Shown here: one piece after another, positions 54,522 to 63,248 of the stretch
Numbering within the stretch: the first letter of the stretch is position 1
Layout: the number at the start of each line of letters is the position of its first letter
NCBI GenBank assembly: GCA_034505795.1
Contig: JAPDQM010000002.1
Location: forward strand, 27,128 to 91,127
Direction: 5' to 3'
Length of the DNA stretch: 64,000 nucleotides
Source of the DNA: Thermofontimicrobium_A sp034505795
GTDB taxonomy: Bacteria; Zhuqueibacterota; Zhuqueibacteria; Thermofontimicrobiales; Thermofontimicrobiaceae
Notes under the pieces: generated by a model
What the model was told of the DNA's origin: nothing
The model's database searches: none
Seen by the model: the letters and a program-made list of their open reading frames with translations, nothing else
Position numbers and translations under genes: made by a program

Positions 54522-55772
54522 TCAAACCAAAATTTCCCGCGCACGAATCACTTCATCATGATCGCCATCGATCCAGACCTCAGCGGGTCGGGGACGAGAA
54601 TTGTAATTGCTTGCGAGTGAGTAGCCGTACGCACCAGCAGTCATGACCGCCAGATAATCGCCGCGCTGCAGCGGCGGCAATAGCCGATCTTTGGCTAGAA
54701 AGTCACCGGTCTCACAAATCGGCCCCACCACATCCACCAATGTTTTCGGTCCCGATCGCTGTTGCAACGGCACAATCTGGTGATAAGCATTGTACAAGCT
54801 GGGCCGAATCAAATCATTCATGCCCGCATCCACCACGACAAAATGCTTATCCCGGGATTTTTTTACGAATAGAACTTTGGTGATCAATGCAGCGGTCTCG
54901 CCAATGATGGATCGTCCCGGCTCGAACAGCACCTGGCACTTGAGCGGCTTAAGTACCTCAAGCACCTGGTTCGCCAGTTCCGCCGGGGTGGGAACCGATT
55001 CCGCCGTTTTTGCCTCAGCGAAGTCCGGCACCATATCGGGGTAATGCACACCCAGTCCGCCGCCGATATCCACATGCTGAATATCGATGCCACTGGCTCG
55101 AAGCTCACCGACGAAATCAAACAATTTTTTGGCGCTGGCAACATAATATTCGAGATTCAAAATTTGAGAACCAATATGGCAGTGCACGCCAACGATTGCA
55201 ATCCCTGCCATCTGCTGAGCTTTCTGAAACACAGCCAGGCCGCGCTCAATTTCGATGCCGAATTTATTGATCGCTTTGCCAGTCGAAATATAGGGATGGC
55301 CATGAATGTCGATGTCGGGATTGATGCGCAGCGCCACGGGAGCACGCCGACCCATCCGTTTGGCAATGTCATTGATGACCTGTAACTCTGCCTCGGATTC
55401 CACATTGAATGCCAGAATCCCGCTCTCGATTCCCAATTGCATTTCCGCGTCGGTCTTACCGACACCGGCGTAAACTATCTTCGAGGCAGGAACACCGGCT
55501 TTCAACGCCATTGCCAACTCTCCCCCAGAAACGACATCAGCACCGCTGCCCAATTGAGCCAGCAATTTTAAAATCTGAAAATTAGAATTGGCCTTCATGG
55601 CATAGCAGATCAGATGCGGAACATCGGCAAAAGCCCTATCTGTAGCCTGAAAATTATCAATGATCATGTTTTTGCTGTAGAGATATAACGGCGTGCCATA
55701 CTTTTCTGCCACCTGCTGCACCCGCCACTGCTCACAATACAACTCGCCATCTCGATAGTTGAATCGATTCAT
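54522..55772 (-). CDS. lysA: Diaminopimelate decarboxylase
   Basis: LysA converts meso-diaminopimelate to lysine with PLP. The 416-residue product has the PLP lysine in CYAMKANSNFQIL, HIGSQIL, the GGGLGVHY phosphate-binding loop, EPGRSIIG and the second-subunit Cys motif GPICETGDFLAKDR, typical of LysA. ATG 55772 is chosen because GGAG lies 5 nt upstream; a GTG two codons before is also open. It precedes dapF. Confidence 0.95.
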   Translation of the reverse strand: MNRFNYRDGELYCEQWRVQQVAEKYGTPLYLYSKNMIIDNFQATDRAFADVPHLICYAMKANSNFQILKLLAQLGSGADVVSGGELAMALKAGVPASKIVYAGVGKTDAEMQLGIESGILAFNVESEAELQVINDIAKRMGRRAPVALRINPDIDIHGHPYISTGKAINKFGIEIERGLAVFQKAQQMAGIAIVGVHCHIGSQILNLEYYVASAKKLFDFVGELRASGIDIQHVDIGGGLGVHYPDMVPDFAEAKTAESVPTPAELANQVLEVLKPLKCQVLFEPGRSIIGETAALITKVLFVKKSRDKHFVVVDAGMNDLIRPSLYNAYHQIVPLQQRSGPKTLVDVVGPICETGDFLAKDRLLPPLQRGDYLAVMTAGAYGYSLASNYNSRPRPAEVWIDGDHDEVIRAREILV

Positions 55773-55836
55773 TGCCACTCCATCAACATGTGTTATTTAC
55801 TCACGCCATTCCTAAGATGGCGTCGTACCACTGCGT

Positions 55837-56244
55837 TCATTTCCGATCTTTTAGCCGGAAAACAAATTTTAAACCGGACCATTTATCGTCGATAGCACAC
55901 ACTTTGATGTCCACCATTCCGTTACACAAGCCGATCTCGCGAACAATCCCCTCCTGCAAATCTGTTTTGATGTTGGATTTAATTTTAGGCCAGGAAATCC
56001 AGATCATTCCATCCTTGCTAAGCGCCTTTTTTAGCAATGGAAATTTTAGCTCCAACTCAGAGCGATCAACCGTAAAGAAATGGATAACATCCAAGGAGCC
56101 GTCGAGCTGGTTTTTAATGACCACATTGGGTGGCAGTTTCCCTAATAGCTCGCGATAATAATCCGGCTCGTTTATCAACACCATCGTAGTATTTTCTTTA
56201 ATGCCCAGTTTTTCCACAAGAGTCTTTTTTGAATGACCTGCCAT
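55837..56244 (-). CDS. DUF3052-like small protein
   Basis: The 135-residue product begins MAGHSKKTLVEKLGIKEN and has the DUF3052-like pattern VVIKNQLDGSLDVIHFFTVDR and KDGMIWISWPK. Members are soluble and of unknown function. The ATG at 56244 has AGGT about 8 nt upstream. It is 58 bp upstream of lysA on the same strand, so it may be cotranscribed. Confidence 0.75.
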   Translation of the reverse strand: MAGHSKKTLVEKLGIKENTTMVLINEPDYYRELLGKLPPNVVIKNQLDGSLDVIHFFTVDRSELELKFPLLKKALSKDGMIWISWPKIKSNIKTDLQEGIVREIGLCNGMVDIKVCAIDDKWSGLKFVFRLKDRK

Positions 56245-56425
56245 AAGTTTCAACCTACAAAATTTTGATAATACCAGCACAATTGTTCTGCTGCCATCTA
56301 TCCAGCTATTGGCGGAATGCAACGGCTACAATTCGGCTTTGTTTTATTCATTGCTAAATAGTAATACAAACACCCTTCCAGCCTGAACTCACTATTCAGC
56401 CTTATATAATTATCTCGGACACAAG

Positions 56426-58123
56426 TTATCTTAGAATGATTTGGTTACCTTCATTCGGCCAGCGTGAGCGAACCTTGATGGAGTCAGCATAGAAAAAGAA
56501 TCGCTCGGCTGGCATGAACGGATTCAATTTCCCATAACTATACGTGCCATTATTATCCGCATCACGGAAGCCGTTGATCAAATAAATTCCCGGCAAAATA
56601 TTTTCAAACCGGAATTCTCCCGGCTGATCAAGCACCAATTGGTAGGAATTCTGACCACTTCTCGCAGTCATGAAAATCTTGCCGGTCCCATTGGGGTGGT
56701 GATCAATAATTTCGCCCCGGATTGCCGAAAGCGTATCCTCATTCAACGTTCGAAACAGTATGGTATCGGCCTCTCCCTTTAGATGATTGCCAGCTAGATC
56801 GATCACCGAATCGGGAGTGATGATGAGGTGATATTCCGTCAGACTTTTCAGCAAGCTGTCCGGCTGAAACCAGACCGCTGCCAGATTTTGCCAGCGGAAG
56901 CTCCCTGAAATGAATTGGCCATTTTTTGTCGCCAGACGAAAACCTCGTTCAAACGACGGGCGAAGAATAGGCTCCGAAATCACCATGGCAATCTGTTGGT
57001 CGAGGGGCAGCGAACGACTGCTGTCTTTAATCGAGATGGAGACAATAGCCGGTGCGAGCGTATCCGCACTGGAATTCCCAGCAAAGCTTATCATTCGATA
57101 TGCTGTGTCCAGCGGATTCAGAAACCTATCCGTAAGCTGCTGGACAGCTAATTGGTAGCCAATTGCATGCTGCTCGGCAGTCATTAAAAACACCGCAGCC
57201 GGATCCGAGGCACTCTTGAAGCAGGCAGCAATGGCTAATGAATCATGGGGCGGCTGCTCAGTCAAAATTCTGAAATAACGCGCTGGCGTGGTCTCATCGA
57301 AATCAGCAACCTCCTCATTGAAACGCACGATCACCGCGGAGCGATGCAGCGAATTTGCTGACTTAATCATCAGTGGAATAGTATCCTCCACGGTCAATTG
57401 GAAATTGACATTGCTCACCGCTTTCTGCTCATCGGTCAGCACCACATCGGCGGTAGCAATCCCCAGCCCATCGATACCGCGTGTATATTTCCGATTGCCA
57501 TCGCGATCCCGGATCGCCAGCAGTCGGTAATAACCCGGAGATAGATAGCGCAGTTGATAACTACCCTGCTGATTGCATTGCGTGAAATAATCGGCTAACA
57601 CGCTCTGTGGGTCAACCGCACTGCTATCCGGCAACATATAGGCCGCAACAAGCGTACCTTCAACGCCCGATGGAGCGAAAACTGTCCCCGTAATTTGTCG
57701 ATCATCAATCTGCTCACCCGTCGAAAAGGCCATAGAAAACGATTCTTTAAGTGCATTGTTCCGCAAATCCGTAGCTTTGGCGCCGATGGTAAAAACATAA
57801 GTTCGATCCGCTTTCAACGTATCACCAAAACTGACCCCCAACCGCTTGCCCCGCCAATGGAAATGGATTCGCTCGGATGGCAATGGCGAGATAAAAATTG
57901 AATTTTCCACGGATTTCTTATTCATCCGCTCGCTGAAAACAATGTCGATGGACGTTTTAGTGGCCACATGGATGGCACCCGCCGTTGGTCGAACGCTAAT
58001 GATCGTCGGCGGGATAGTATCAACAGGCCCTCCCGGCGGTGGCATTTGCTTGGCGCAGACAAGCATGGCGACCAGACAAAGTGAAATCAACCACAAATTG
58101 ATCGCTCGGCTCAAGCTTCTCAT
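56426..58123 (-). CDS. Lipoprotein with bacterial Ig-like (Big_5) domain
   Basis: From ATG 58123 the product is 565 residues. A signal peptide ends at MLVC (residue 24 or so), and the mature start has the PPPGGPVDTIPPTIISVRP pattern seen in FCB lipoproteins of this type. The next 100 residues are a Big_5-like Ig domain (FSERMNKKSV ... FAFTIGAKATDLRNN style); later parts repeat Ig/carboxypeptidase-regulatory-like folds (LSPGYYRLLAIRDRDGN, LPGIYLINGFRDADNNG). GAGG directly abuts the ATG, an unusually short spacing. The surface role is unknown. Confidence 0.75.
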   Translation of the reverse strand: MRSLSRAINLWLISLCLVAMLVCAKQMPPPGGPVDTIPPTIISVRPTAGAIHVATKTSIDIVFSERMNKKSVENSIFISPLPSERIHFHWRGKRLGVSFGDTLKADRTYVFTIGAKATDLRNNALKESFSMAFSTGEQIDDRQITGTVFAPSGVEGTLVAAYMLPDSSAVDPQSVLADYFTQCNQQGSYQLRYLSPGYYRLLAIRDRDGNRKYTRGIDGLGIATADVVLTDEQKAVSNVNFQLTVEDTIPLMIKSANSLHRSAVIVRFNEEVADFDETTPARYFRILTEQPPHDSLAIAACFKSASDPAAVFLMTAEQHAIGYQLAVQQLTDRFLNPLDTAYRMISFAGNSSADTLAPAIVSISIKDSSRSLPLDQQIAMVISEPILRPSFERGFRLATKNGQFISGSFRWQNLAAVWFQPDSLLKSLTEYHLIITPDSVIDLAGNHLKGEADTILFRTLNEDTLSAIRGEIIDHHPNGTGKIFMTARSGQNSYQLVLDQPGEFRFENILPGIYLINGFRDADNNGTYSYGKLNPFMPAERFFFYADSIKVRSRWPNEGNQIILR

Positions 58124-58168
58124 CCTCAATTTAAGCAGAAAATGTATCAAAAATCGCTGTTCAAATTT

Positions 58169-58195
58169 GCTATAAAATAAATAAAGCAAAGTCAA
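58169..58195 (-). promoter_or_regulatory. Weak promoter candidate for the Ig-like lipoprotein
   Basis: On the minus strand, TTGACT (58195-58190) and TATAGC (58174-58169) are 15 bp apart, shorter than ideal. It lies about 45 bp upstream of the ATG. Confidence 0.35.
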
Positions 58196-58401
58196 ATAGC
58201 AAGCACTTTTTCGTGTTTTTCAAAATGATATTATTAAAGCACTCTACGATCATGCCAGCACAAAGAGAAATATCGCCCAAAGAAAAACCGGGGCTTGAAT
58301 CCTAATGATGCCCCATGCTATTTGTGCGAGCTGATGCCCCCCCCTTCTTTTCTGCAAGAACAATGGTTAATGGGTATTATAAAGCGACACCCCAAAAGAT
58401 C

Positions 58402-58441
58402 GCGCTGTCTGCCATCTATAAATGATAGATGGCTTCAGCGC
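58402..58441. other. Strong stem-loop upstream of the CPBP protease gene
   Basis: GCCATCTAT (58411-58419) pairs with ATAGATGGC (58425-58433) around a 5-nt loop, and an outer stem pairs GCGCTG (58402-58407) with CAGCGC (58436-58441), with a small internal loop. It lies 37 bp before the chosen GTG and 10 codons or more inside an alternative longer reading, which supports the shorter gene. Confidence 0.65.
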
Positions 58442-58477
58442 ACTCGACCGAAACTAATTCAATTATTGGAGGCTAAG

Positions 58478-59107
58478 GTGCTACCCTATGTGGTTCCTTT
58501 CGCCATTTTTATTGCCTTAAGTTATCTCGGCACGCTGTTTGAAAATGGCAGCTATTACTTTTATCCCATAAAAACCATTGCAGTGGCTCTGACTTTATTC
58601 CTGTATCGCCAGCATTACAATGAGCTGCGGCAGCGCATTCGCATCCAGGCTATTGGTATGGCTGCCGTAGTTGGTTTTTTCGTCTTCGTGATCTGGGTAG
58701 TACCAGAGGGATGGTACCCAACGCTGGGGACTTCGGAATTCAATCCGTTTGTATTCACCGATCGCACCTGGATTAGCTGGCTAATATTTTTCCGTCTAAC
58801 CGGTGCCGTAGTGGTGGTGCCGATTTTCGAAGAACTCTTCTGGCGTTCATTTCTAATTCGCTGGATTATCAACCCTGATTTTAACAAAGTGCCTCTAGGG
58901 CAATTCAGTTGGTTATCTTTTACCCTCACGGTTATTTTTTTTGGCCTGGAGCATCATCAGTGGTTGGTAGGAATAGTGGCTGGTGTCATCTATAATCTCT
59001 TAGTGTATTGGCAGAAGAACTTGTGGGCCTGCATCATTGCCCATGCCGTGACTAATTTGGCGTTGGGAATTTATGTGTTGCATACTGGACGGTGGGGTTT
59101 TTGGTGA
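58478..59107 (+). CDS. CPBP-family intramembrane protease, PEP-CTERM-associated type
   Basis: The 209-residue product is a multi-helix membrane protein. The catalytic glutamate pair is in VPIFEELFWRSFLIRW, with His residues in FFGLEHHQW and IIAHAVTN, the CPBP (CAAX-like) site. The pattern and final TGRWGFW resemble the CAAX prenyl protease-related group found in exosortase genomes. I choose GTG 58478 because GGAGG lies 5 nt upstream and the family starts near LPYVVPFAIF. A longer TTG reading to 58295 crosses a strong stem-loop. The PEP-CTERM gene lies 473 bp downstream. Confidence 0.8.
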   Translation: MLPYVVPFAIFIALSYLGTLFENGSYYFYPIKTIAVALTLFLYRQHYNELRQRIRIQAIGMAAVVGFFVFVIWVVPEGWYPTLGTSEFNPFVFTDRTWISWLIFFRLTGAVVVVPIFEELFWRSFLIRWIINPDFNKVPLGQFSWLSFTLTVIFFGLEHHQWLVGIVAGVIYNLLVYWQKNLWACIIAHAVTNLALGIYVLHTGRWGFW

Positions 59108-59580
59108 TGCCATCAATTAATGGTTCTCTAATGCAATGCGAGCGATGATTGCTACTATAATATCTTTGTTTTTAAAAAGACTGAAAAAGTGTAAATGAAC
59201 CAATCACTACTGTCGGATCTGCATACATAGTACCTTTCAAATAATCAGTTAATTAGCAGCGTTGGATAAAACAAGCAACAATCGCTTACATTTTAATAAT
59301 AATCTCTCAAAGAGATCTTAGAGATAGGCCTAAATATAATAGGTTCTATCACATTAAAATCAAGAGCATTAGGGTTGATAAAAAATATAACGCATTTATG
59401 GCATAAAGTTTGATTACATGCTAACCAAACGCAAGCTATCAAAATGATTGAGTCTAAAATCTGAAATCTTGAAAGGGGGGATGAGCGGGAAGATATGAAA
59501 AGGCATTGCGTAAGTAAAAATAAAGATCAGGAGTTTGCAAGTTTAGAACCTAGTTAAACTTAACTGTAAGGAGTTAACCA
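59108..59580. other. 473-bp gap before the PEP-CTERM gene
   Basis: This AT-rich stretch has no gene. A sigma-54-like near match at 59399-59413 (TGGCAT...TTTGA) lacks the essential GC at -12. The real promoter of the PEP-CTERM gene is not clear. Confidence 0.5.
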
Positions 59581-60261
59581 ATGAAAAAATTAATTTTCTT
59601 GTTGCTGAGCCTGGTGATGCTGTTTAGCTTCGCCAGTCTGGCATCGGCGCAGGTTGTTGCCCTCCAATATTTCTACTACTATGATGGCACAACCAAAATG
59701 GTGCCCATTGGTACCAACTGGGCTAGCGAAACCTACGCCTATTCAGGCTTAGGAACCAGGGCCGCTAACCGAATTTTCGGTGTAATTCAACAAAAAGATG
59801 AATTTAATCCGTTAACTGGCCGTTGGGATTATATCTGGGAATATTCTCGAGTAACTCCGAAACAAGCGGTGACGTGGTACGGTTTAAAAATCAGCGATTT
59901 TGGGGTCTATTGGAATAATGATGATCTACCTTCCTATAGCGGAACCAGCGATCCTGGTTGGACCCAAGGTGCATTGATGCCTGCCGGCGATTGGCGCTGG
60001 TGGTCATACTCTCAAGTGAGTCAGATTAATTTATGGGCCGACGCTTCGTACCTGCCAAATGATATGAATCCAATTCGATTTTCTACAACCTTTGATATGA
60101 GTGGCTTCGCTGCGTACGGCTGGAAATATTCAAATGGCTATTGGTATAATACTGACTATTATGCCTCAGGTCCAGTGGTTCCAGAACCAGGCACATTGCT
60201 CTTGCTCGGCTCTGGCTTGCTGGGACTGGCTGCTGCACATCGACTTCGTCGGAAAAAGTAA
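59581..60261 (+). CDS. PEP-CTERM sorting-signal protein
   Basis: The 226-residue product has a signal peptide ending at SLASAQ (near residue 24) and a C-terminal sorting signal: VPEPGT, a hydrophobic stretch (LLLLGSGLLGLAAA), then a basic tail (HRLRRKK). Exosortase would cleave at the PEP motif after export. The mature part is rich in Tyr and Trp, with no family recognised. AAGGAG lies 7 nt before the ATG, and an intrinsic terminator follows. The exosortase gene lies about 2.1 kb away on the other strand. Confidence 0.92.
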   Translation: MKKLIFLLLSLVMLFSFASLASAQVVALQYFYYYDGTTKMVPIGTNWASETYAYSGLGTRAANRIFGVIQQKDEFNPLTGRWDYIWEYSRVTPKQAVTWYGLKISDFGVYWNNDDLPSYSGTSDPGWTQGALMPAGDWRWWSYSQVSQINLWADASYLPNDMNPIRFSTTFDMSGFAAYGWKYSNGYWYNTDYYASGPVVPEPGTLLLLGSGLLGLAAAHRLRRKK

Positions 60262-60293
60262 TAATTCAAGGTCAACATGGCATTTTCGAGCTG

Positions 60294-60322
60294 AAGGCGG
60301 GATCTATCCCGCCTTTTTTTTT
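60294..60322 (+). terminator. Rho-independent terminator after the PEP-CTERM gene
   Basis: AAGGCGGGAT (60294-60303) pairs with ATCCCGCCTT (60306-60315) around a 2-base centre, followed by a T-run to 60322. It ends the PEP-CTERM transcript 33 bp past its stop. Confidence 0.92.
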
Positions 60323-61271
60323 AAACCGGACGGTCAATCAAACATTTTGGAACCCACAACTTTCAGATAATAGCTGTGTTCGATTGAACCTGCCGTTTTC
60401 CGCAGGCTATTGGATAGCAAAATCAATAATTTTTGAAATGGGCTGATAGATATAAAAACTCAATCATTCTGACGCCAACCTAAGAATACTTTGTGACTAG
60501 ATAAGATAGACCTAATTGGCTCTGTGAACCAATCGATTGTTCAAATTATTTTATTGCCAACAATCGATTAAACAGGTGAATTTCAAATCATTGTCTAGTG
60601 GTAGTTCGCAAACAATGCATATAATATCAAATAATTCAAAGACGTGATGATAGAAATCAAGTGCTAACCGTTTCCTGAATAGCATCTCGAAGAATTGAGC
60701 GATTCATATTGAGCCATTGTCAGGAATTCATTTTCTGACAACCGCAAAACTCATTTCAGTAATAGAGAAAACGAGCACACATCAGGACTCCCCTGATTTG
60801 AGGCATTTTCACCTGAGGGAGGCAAAAAATTATTGCGTTACTTAAGGCAATACCCATCTCAATAGATGCTATTGAGCTCAATATTTCTGAAATTAAGTTA
60901 AGTATCTGACCGTGATAAAGTCCAGGACGCTGAATCCTGGAACAAAGAGCTTTACAATAGGATATGATTGGCTGGCTGCAGCGCGATTCTAAATAAGCTA
61001 AGCTTCTCTAGCGATTTTGAAATGATAATCCCAGAATTAAGCTAACCAAAAAATATCCAACTTTTTCAATATTAAATGATATTCAATCGATGGGAAGCCG
61101 ATAGGTAAAACGATGGGTTGTGAATGAACGGAGATGGTGAGTGGCGTTAGTTGTAGAGATGCGCAGGCAATAGGCTAATGAACAGTCCAAGATATTTTTA
61201 GAAAATGCTAAATCTTTGTTGATGCCCCCTCCGAAAGTGATTTTGAAGGTCATGCTACTTAATATTTTATA
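60323..61271. other. 949-bp gene-free region with four perfect-arm hairpins
   Basis: No coding frame is supported on either strand. Four short hairpins lie in 225 bp: 60717-60741 (TTGTCAG/CTGACAA), 60781-60797 (ATCAGG/CCTGAT), 60858-60876 (CTCAATAG/CTATTGAG, 3-nt loop) and 60921-60941 (TCCAGGA/TCCTGGA). The base composition is AT-rich. It could hold a structured RNA or be regulatory spacer; no known RNA family was recognised. Confidence 0.5.
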
Positions 61272-61934
61272 CTACTCATCAAAAGGTAATACCGATTGAA
61301 TGTTCGGAAAGATTTCTGATATAAATTGTGTGGCCAATCGAAGAGCTTGGGAATCATCTTCATTATCAATGATCGGTAAATTTATTCTAACTAAAGCAGC
61401 ATCGGTCGGCTGACGAAAGAGGGCATTTTTAGCTAAATCAAATTTCAGTCGGTACTCACTGGTAATGATGCCGCTACGCGTCCAAAACCAGTAGATCACC
61501 AATTCTTTTCTACGTTTATCCGATATGACCATTTTGTTAACCATCATCGAACGCGGCTTAGTAGTTATTATATCAAGAAAATAGTTCTCTTTTTGGATAA
61601 TTTTCCAGCCCCCGCCGGGCAAGCAATGCTTCGGAGAGTGAATTTGAGAACCATATTTCTGATCATGGAAATAAGCAATGAATAGATTGATAGTATATCC
61701 TTGCGCATTAGCGTAGGACCTCCAGATGCTTTGAGTCGCCTTCAAAATTTCCTGTGTACCAGGCTTTAGCACATGTTTCTGTGCCATCTGCCATGATGAA
61801 AAATGCGAAGAAACATTTTCTAAATTCGGCAGTTCGTTAATTGGCATTTGAATATAGCGCAAAACATAGACATATCTTCCTGTAATCAGAAACAGCAGCA
61901 CGATAAACCAATACATCTTTGATTTCCATGTCAT
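61272..61934 (-). CDS. epsI: EpsI-family exosortase-associated protein (DUF3485)
   Basis: The 220-residue protein has an N-terminal membrane anchor (residues about 7-24) and an extracytoplasmic EpsI domain. It has the family motif SPKHCLPGGGW and the downstream VIYWFW. EpsI often occurs fused to, or next to, exosortases in PEP-CTERM systems; its biochemical role is not settled. The start is ATG 61934 with GAGG 6 nt upstream; a GTG one codon earlier is also open. It lies 412 bp downstream of the exosortase, on the same strand. Confidence 0.88.
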   Translation of the reverse strand: MTWKSKMYWFIVLLFLITGRYVYVLRYIQMPINELPNLENVSSHFSSWQMAQKHVLKPGTQEILKATQSIWRSYANAQGYTINLFIAYFHDQKYGSQIHSPKHCLPGGGWKIIQKENYFLDIITTKPRSMMVNKMVISDKRRKELVIYWFWTRSGIITSEYRLKFDLAKNALFRQPTDAALVRINLPIIDNEDDSQALRLATQFISEIFPNIQSVLPFDE

Positions 61935-62345
61935 CACTTGCCTCGAGATTATTGATGTCTATTCTTTGAATAATTGCTGCGGGGACCAACTTGCATATTC
62001 GCTTGAACCGTCATTCCAAACTTAGCAAGGAATCTGGCTGCTAAGCACCTGTTGAATTTAATGGCTTCTGCCAACTATTGGCAATTTGAAATAAACAGGT
62101 CTTGTAACTCGTTTGCGAATACAAATGTAATTGCTCTAAGATGAAGCTGGCTGACCCAATTAAGCTAATTGATCCGGTCGGCCGATTGACAAAACCGATC
62201 TACCAAAATAGGAGTTGTTTGTATGCGCTCATGGACGATACTCATGAGAATCTCATATTACCACATCAGCCCATCGTTCAATTCACTGGATTAAAACGAA
62301 CATTTAGCGCTGCTTTTTGAATCCATTGCCATTTGCCTGAGATTA
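61935..62345. other. 411-bp gap between exosortase and epsI
   Basis: No reading frame is convincing, although exosortase and EpsI genes are often adjacent or fused. A promoter for epsI is not obvious. Confidence 0.5.
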
Positions 62346-63233
62346 TCACTTTTCTACGCTGGTAGTTTTTGAAATAATCAAATCCGATGCTGCCTTGCCC
62401 CAGCGCCATTGAGCGAGAGCGTTTAATACTAAGCCCAAAATGCCAAGCGCAATGAAACCACTAACAAAAACGACTAAACCCGATACTTCGTGCAAAAAGC
62501 CTTCAGCAAACTTTGGACTGATGAACACGGCTCCCAAAGCCGTTACCAGGATACGAAAAATGTTGGCACCGACAGCAATGGGTAATGACAGGAGAAAAAG
62601 CAACACGCCACTTGCCAGAGTCTTCTGGGTCAAATAAGCCATGGCTGCTCCAAGCGCCGAAAGAGTCATCAATGATCTCAACCCGCTACATGCTTCCACC
62701 ACCTCCAGGGAATAATGGGGCAAATTTATAATATTACCTTGACGCAAAGCCGGCAGACCGGTGAATTGCAAAATGGCCACTGCGGCTTTAGTGGATAAGA
62801 GCTGCAACGGAAAGCTGAGCGCGTAATAAATTACATACGGTAGCGGTATCATGAAAATTAAAAACAGAATCGGAAACCACAACTCCTTGATGAAATCGGT
62901 GCCATAGAAAAACCAGATCGTCCCTAACAGCACCAGTACAAAAGAAAAACGCACCGTAAAAAATTCTGCAGCAGCGGTACCCAAAATGCACAATGCCAGG
63001 CCCGAAATCAAAATCGCCAGCCCCCAAAAATTGCGCCGTTGTTCAATATGCTGCAAGCGATCTCGCTTTTGCCAAAAGAGGTACAAGGAGACCACAGGAA
63101 TCAGAAAACCGTGCCCATAATTGGGATCATCCCACCACTGGTACACCAGGTCGACAAGCTGGTGGAAATAAATGCCCAAAATTAGCAACGACAACAATAC
63201 GAGTGGTGTATATTTTTTCAGGTCTGATCTCAT
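62346..63233 (-). CDS. Exosortase
   Basis: The 295-residue multi-helix membrane protein has the exosortase motifs with three catalytic residues: Cys in LEVVEACSGLRSLMTL, Arg in VGANIFRILVTALG, and His in FLHEVSGLVVF. The N-terminal NYGHGFLIPVVSLYLFW is also typical. It would cleave and sort PEP-CTERM proteins such as the one at 59581. No clear ribosome site. It follows the PP-loop gene by 15 bp, suggesting cotranscription. Confidence 0.93.
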   Translation of the reverse strand: MRSDLKKYTPLVLLSLLILGIYFHQLVDLVYQWWDDPNYGHGFLIPVVSLYLFWQKRDRLQHIEQRRNFWGLAILISGLALCILGTAAAEFFTVRFSFVLVLLGTIWFFYGTDFIKELWFPILFLIFMIPLPYVIYYALSFPLQLLSTKAAVAILQFTGLPALRQGNIINLPHYSLEVVEACSGLRSLMTLSALGAAMAYLTQKTLASGVLLFLLSLPIAVGANIFRILVTALGAVFISPKFAEGFLHEVSGLVVFVSGFIALGILGLVLNALAQWRWGKAASDLIISKTTSVEK

Positions 63234-63248
63234 TTTCTAACTCTGAAT

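Noticed and set aside
59399..59413. Sigma-54-like promoter before the PEP-CTERM gene
   Set aside because: The -24 part (TGGCAT) fits, but the -12 part reads TTGA instead of TTGC, and that GC is essential.
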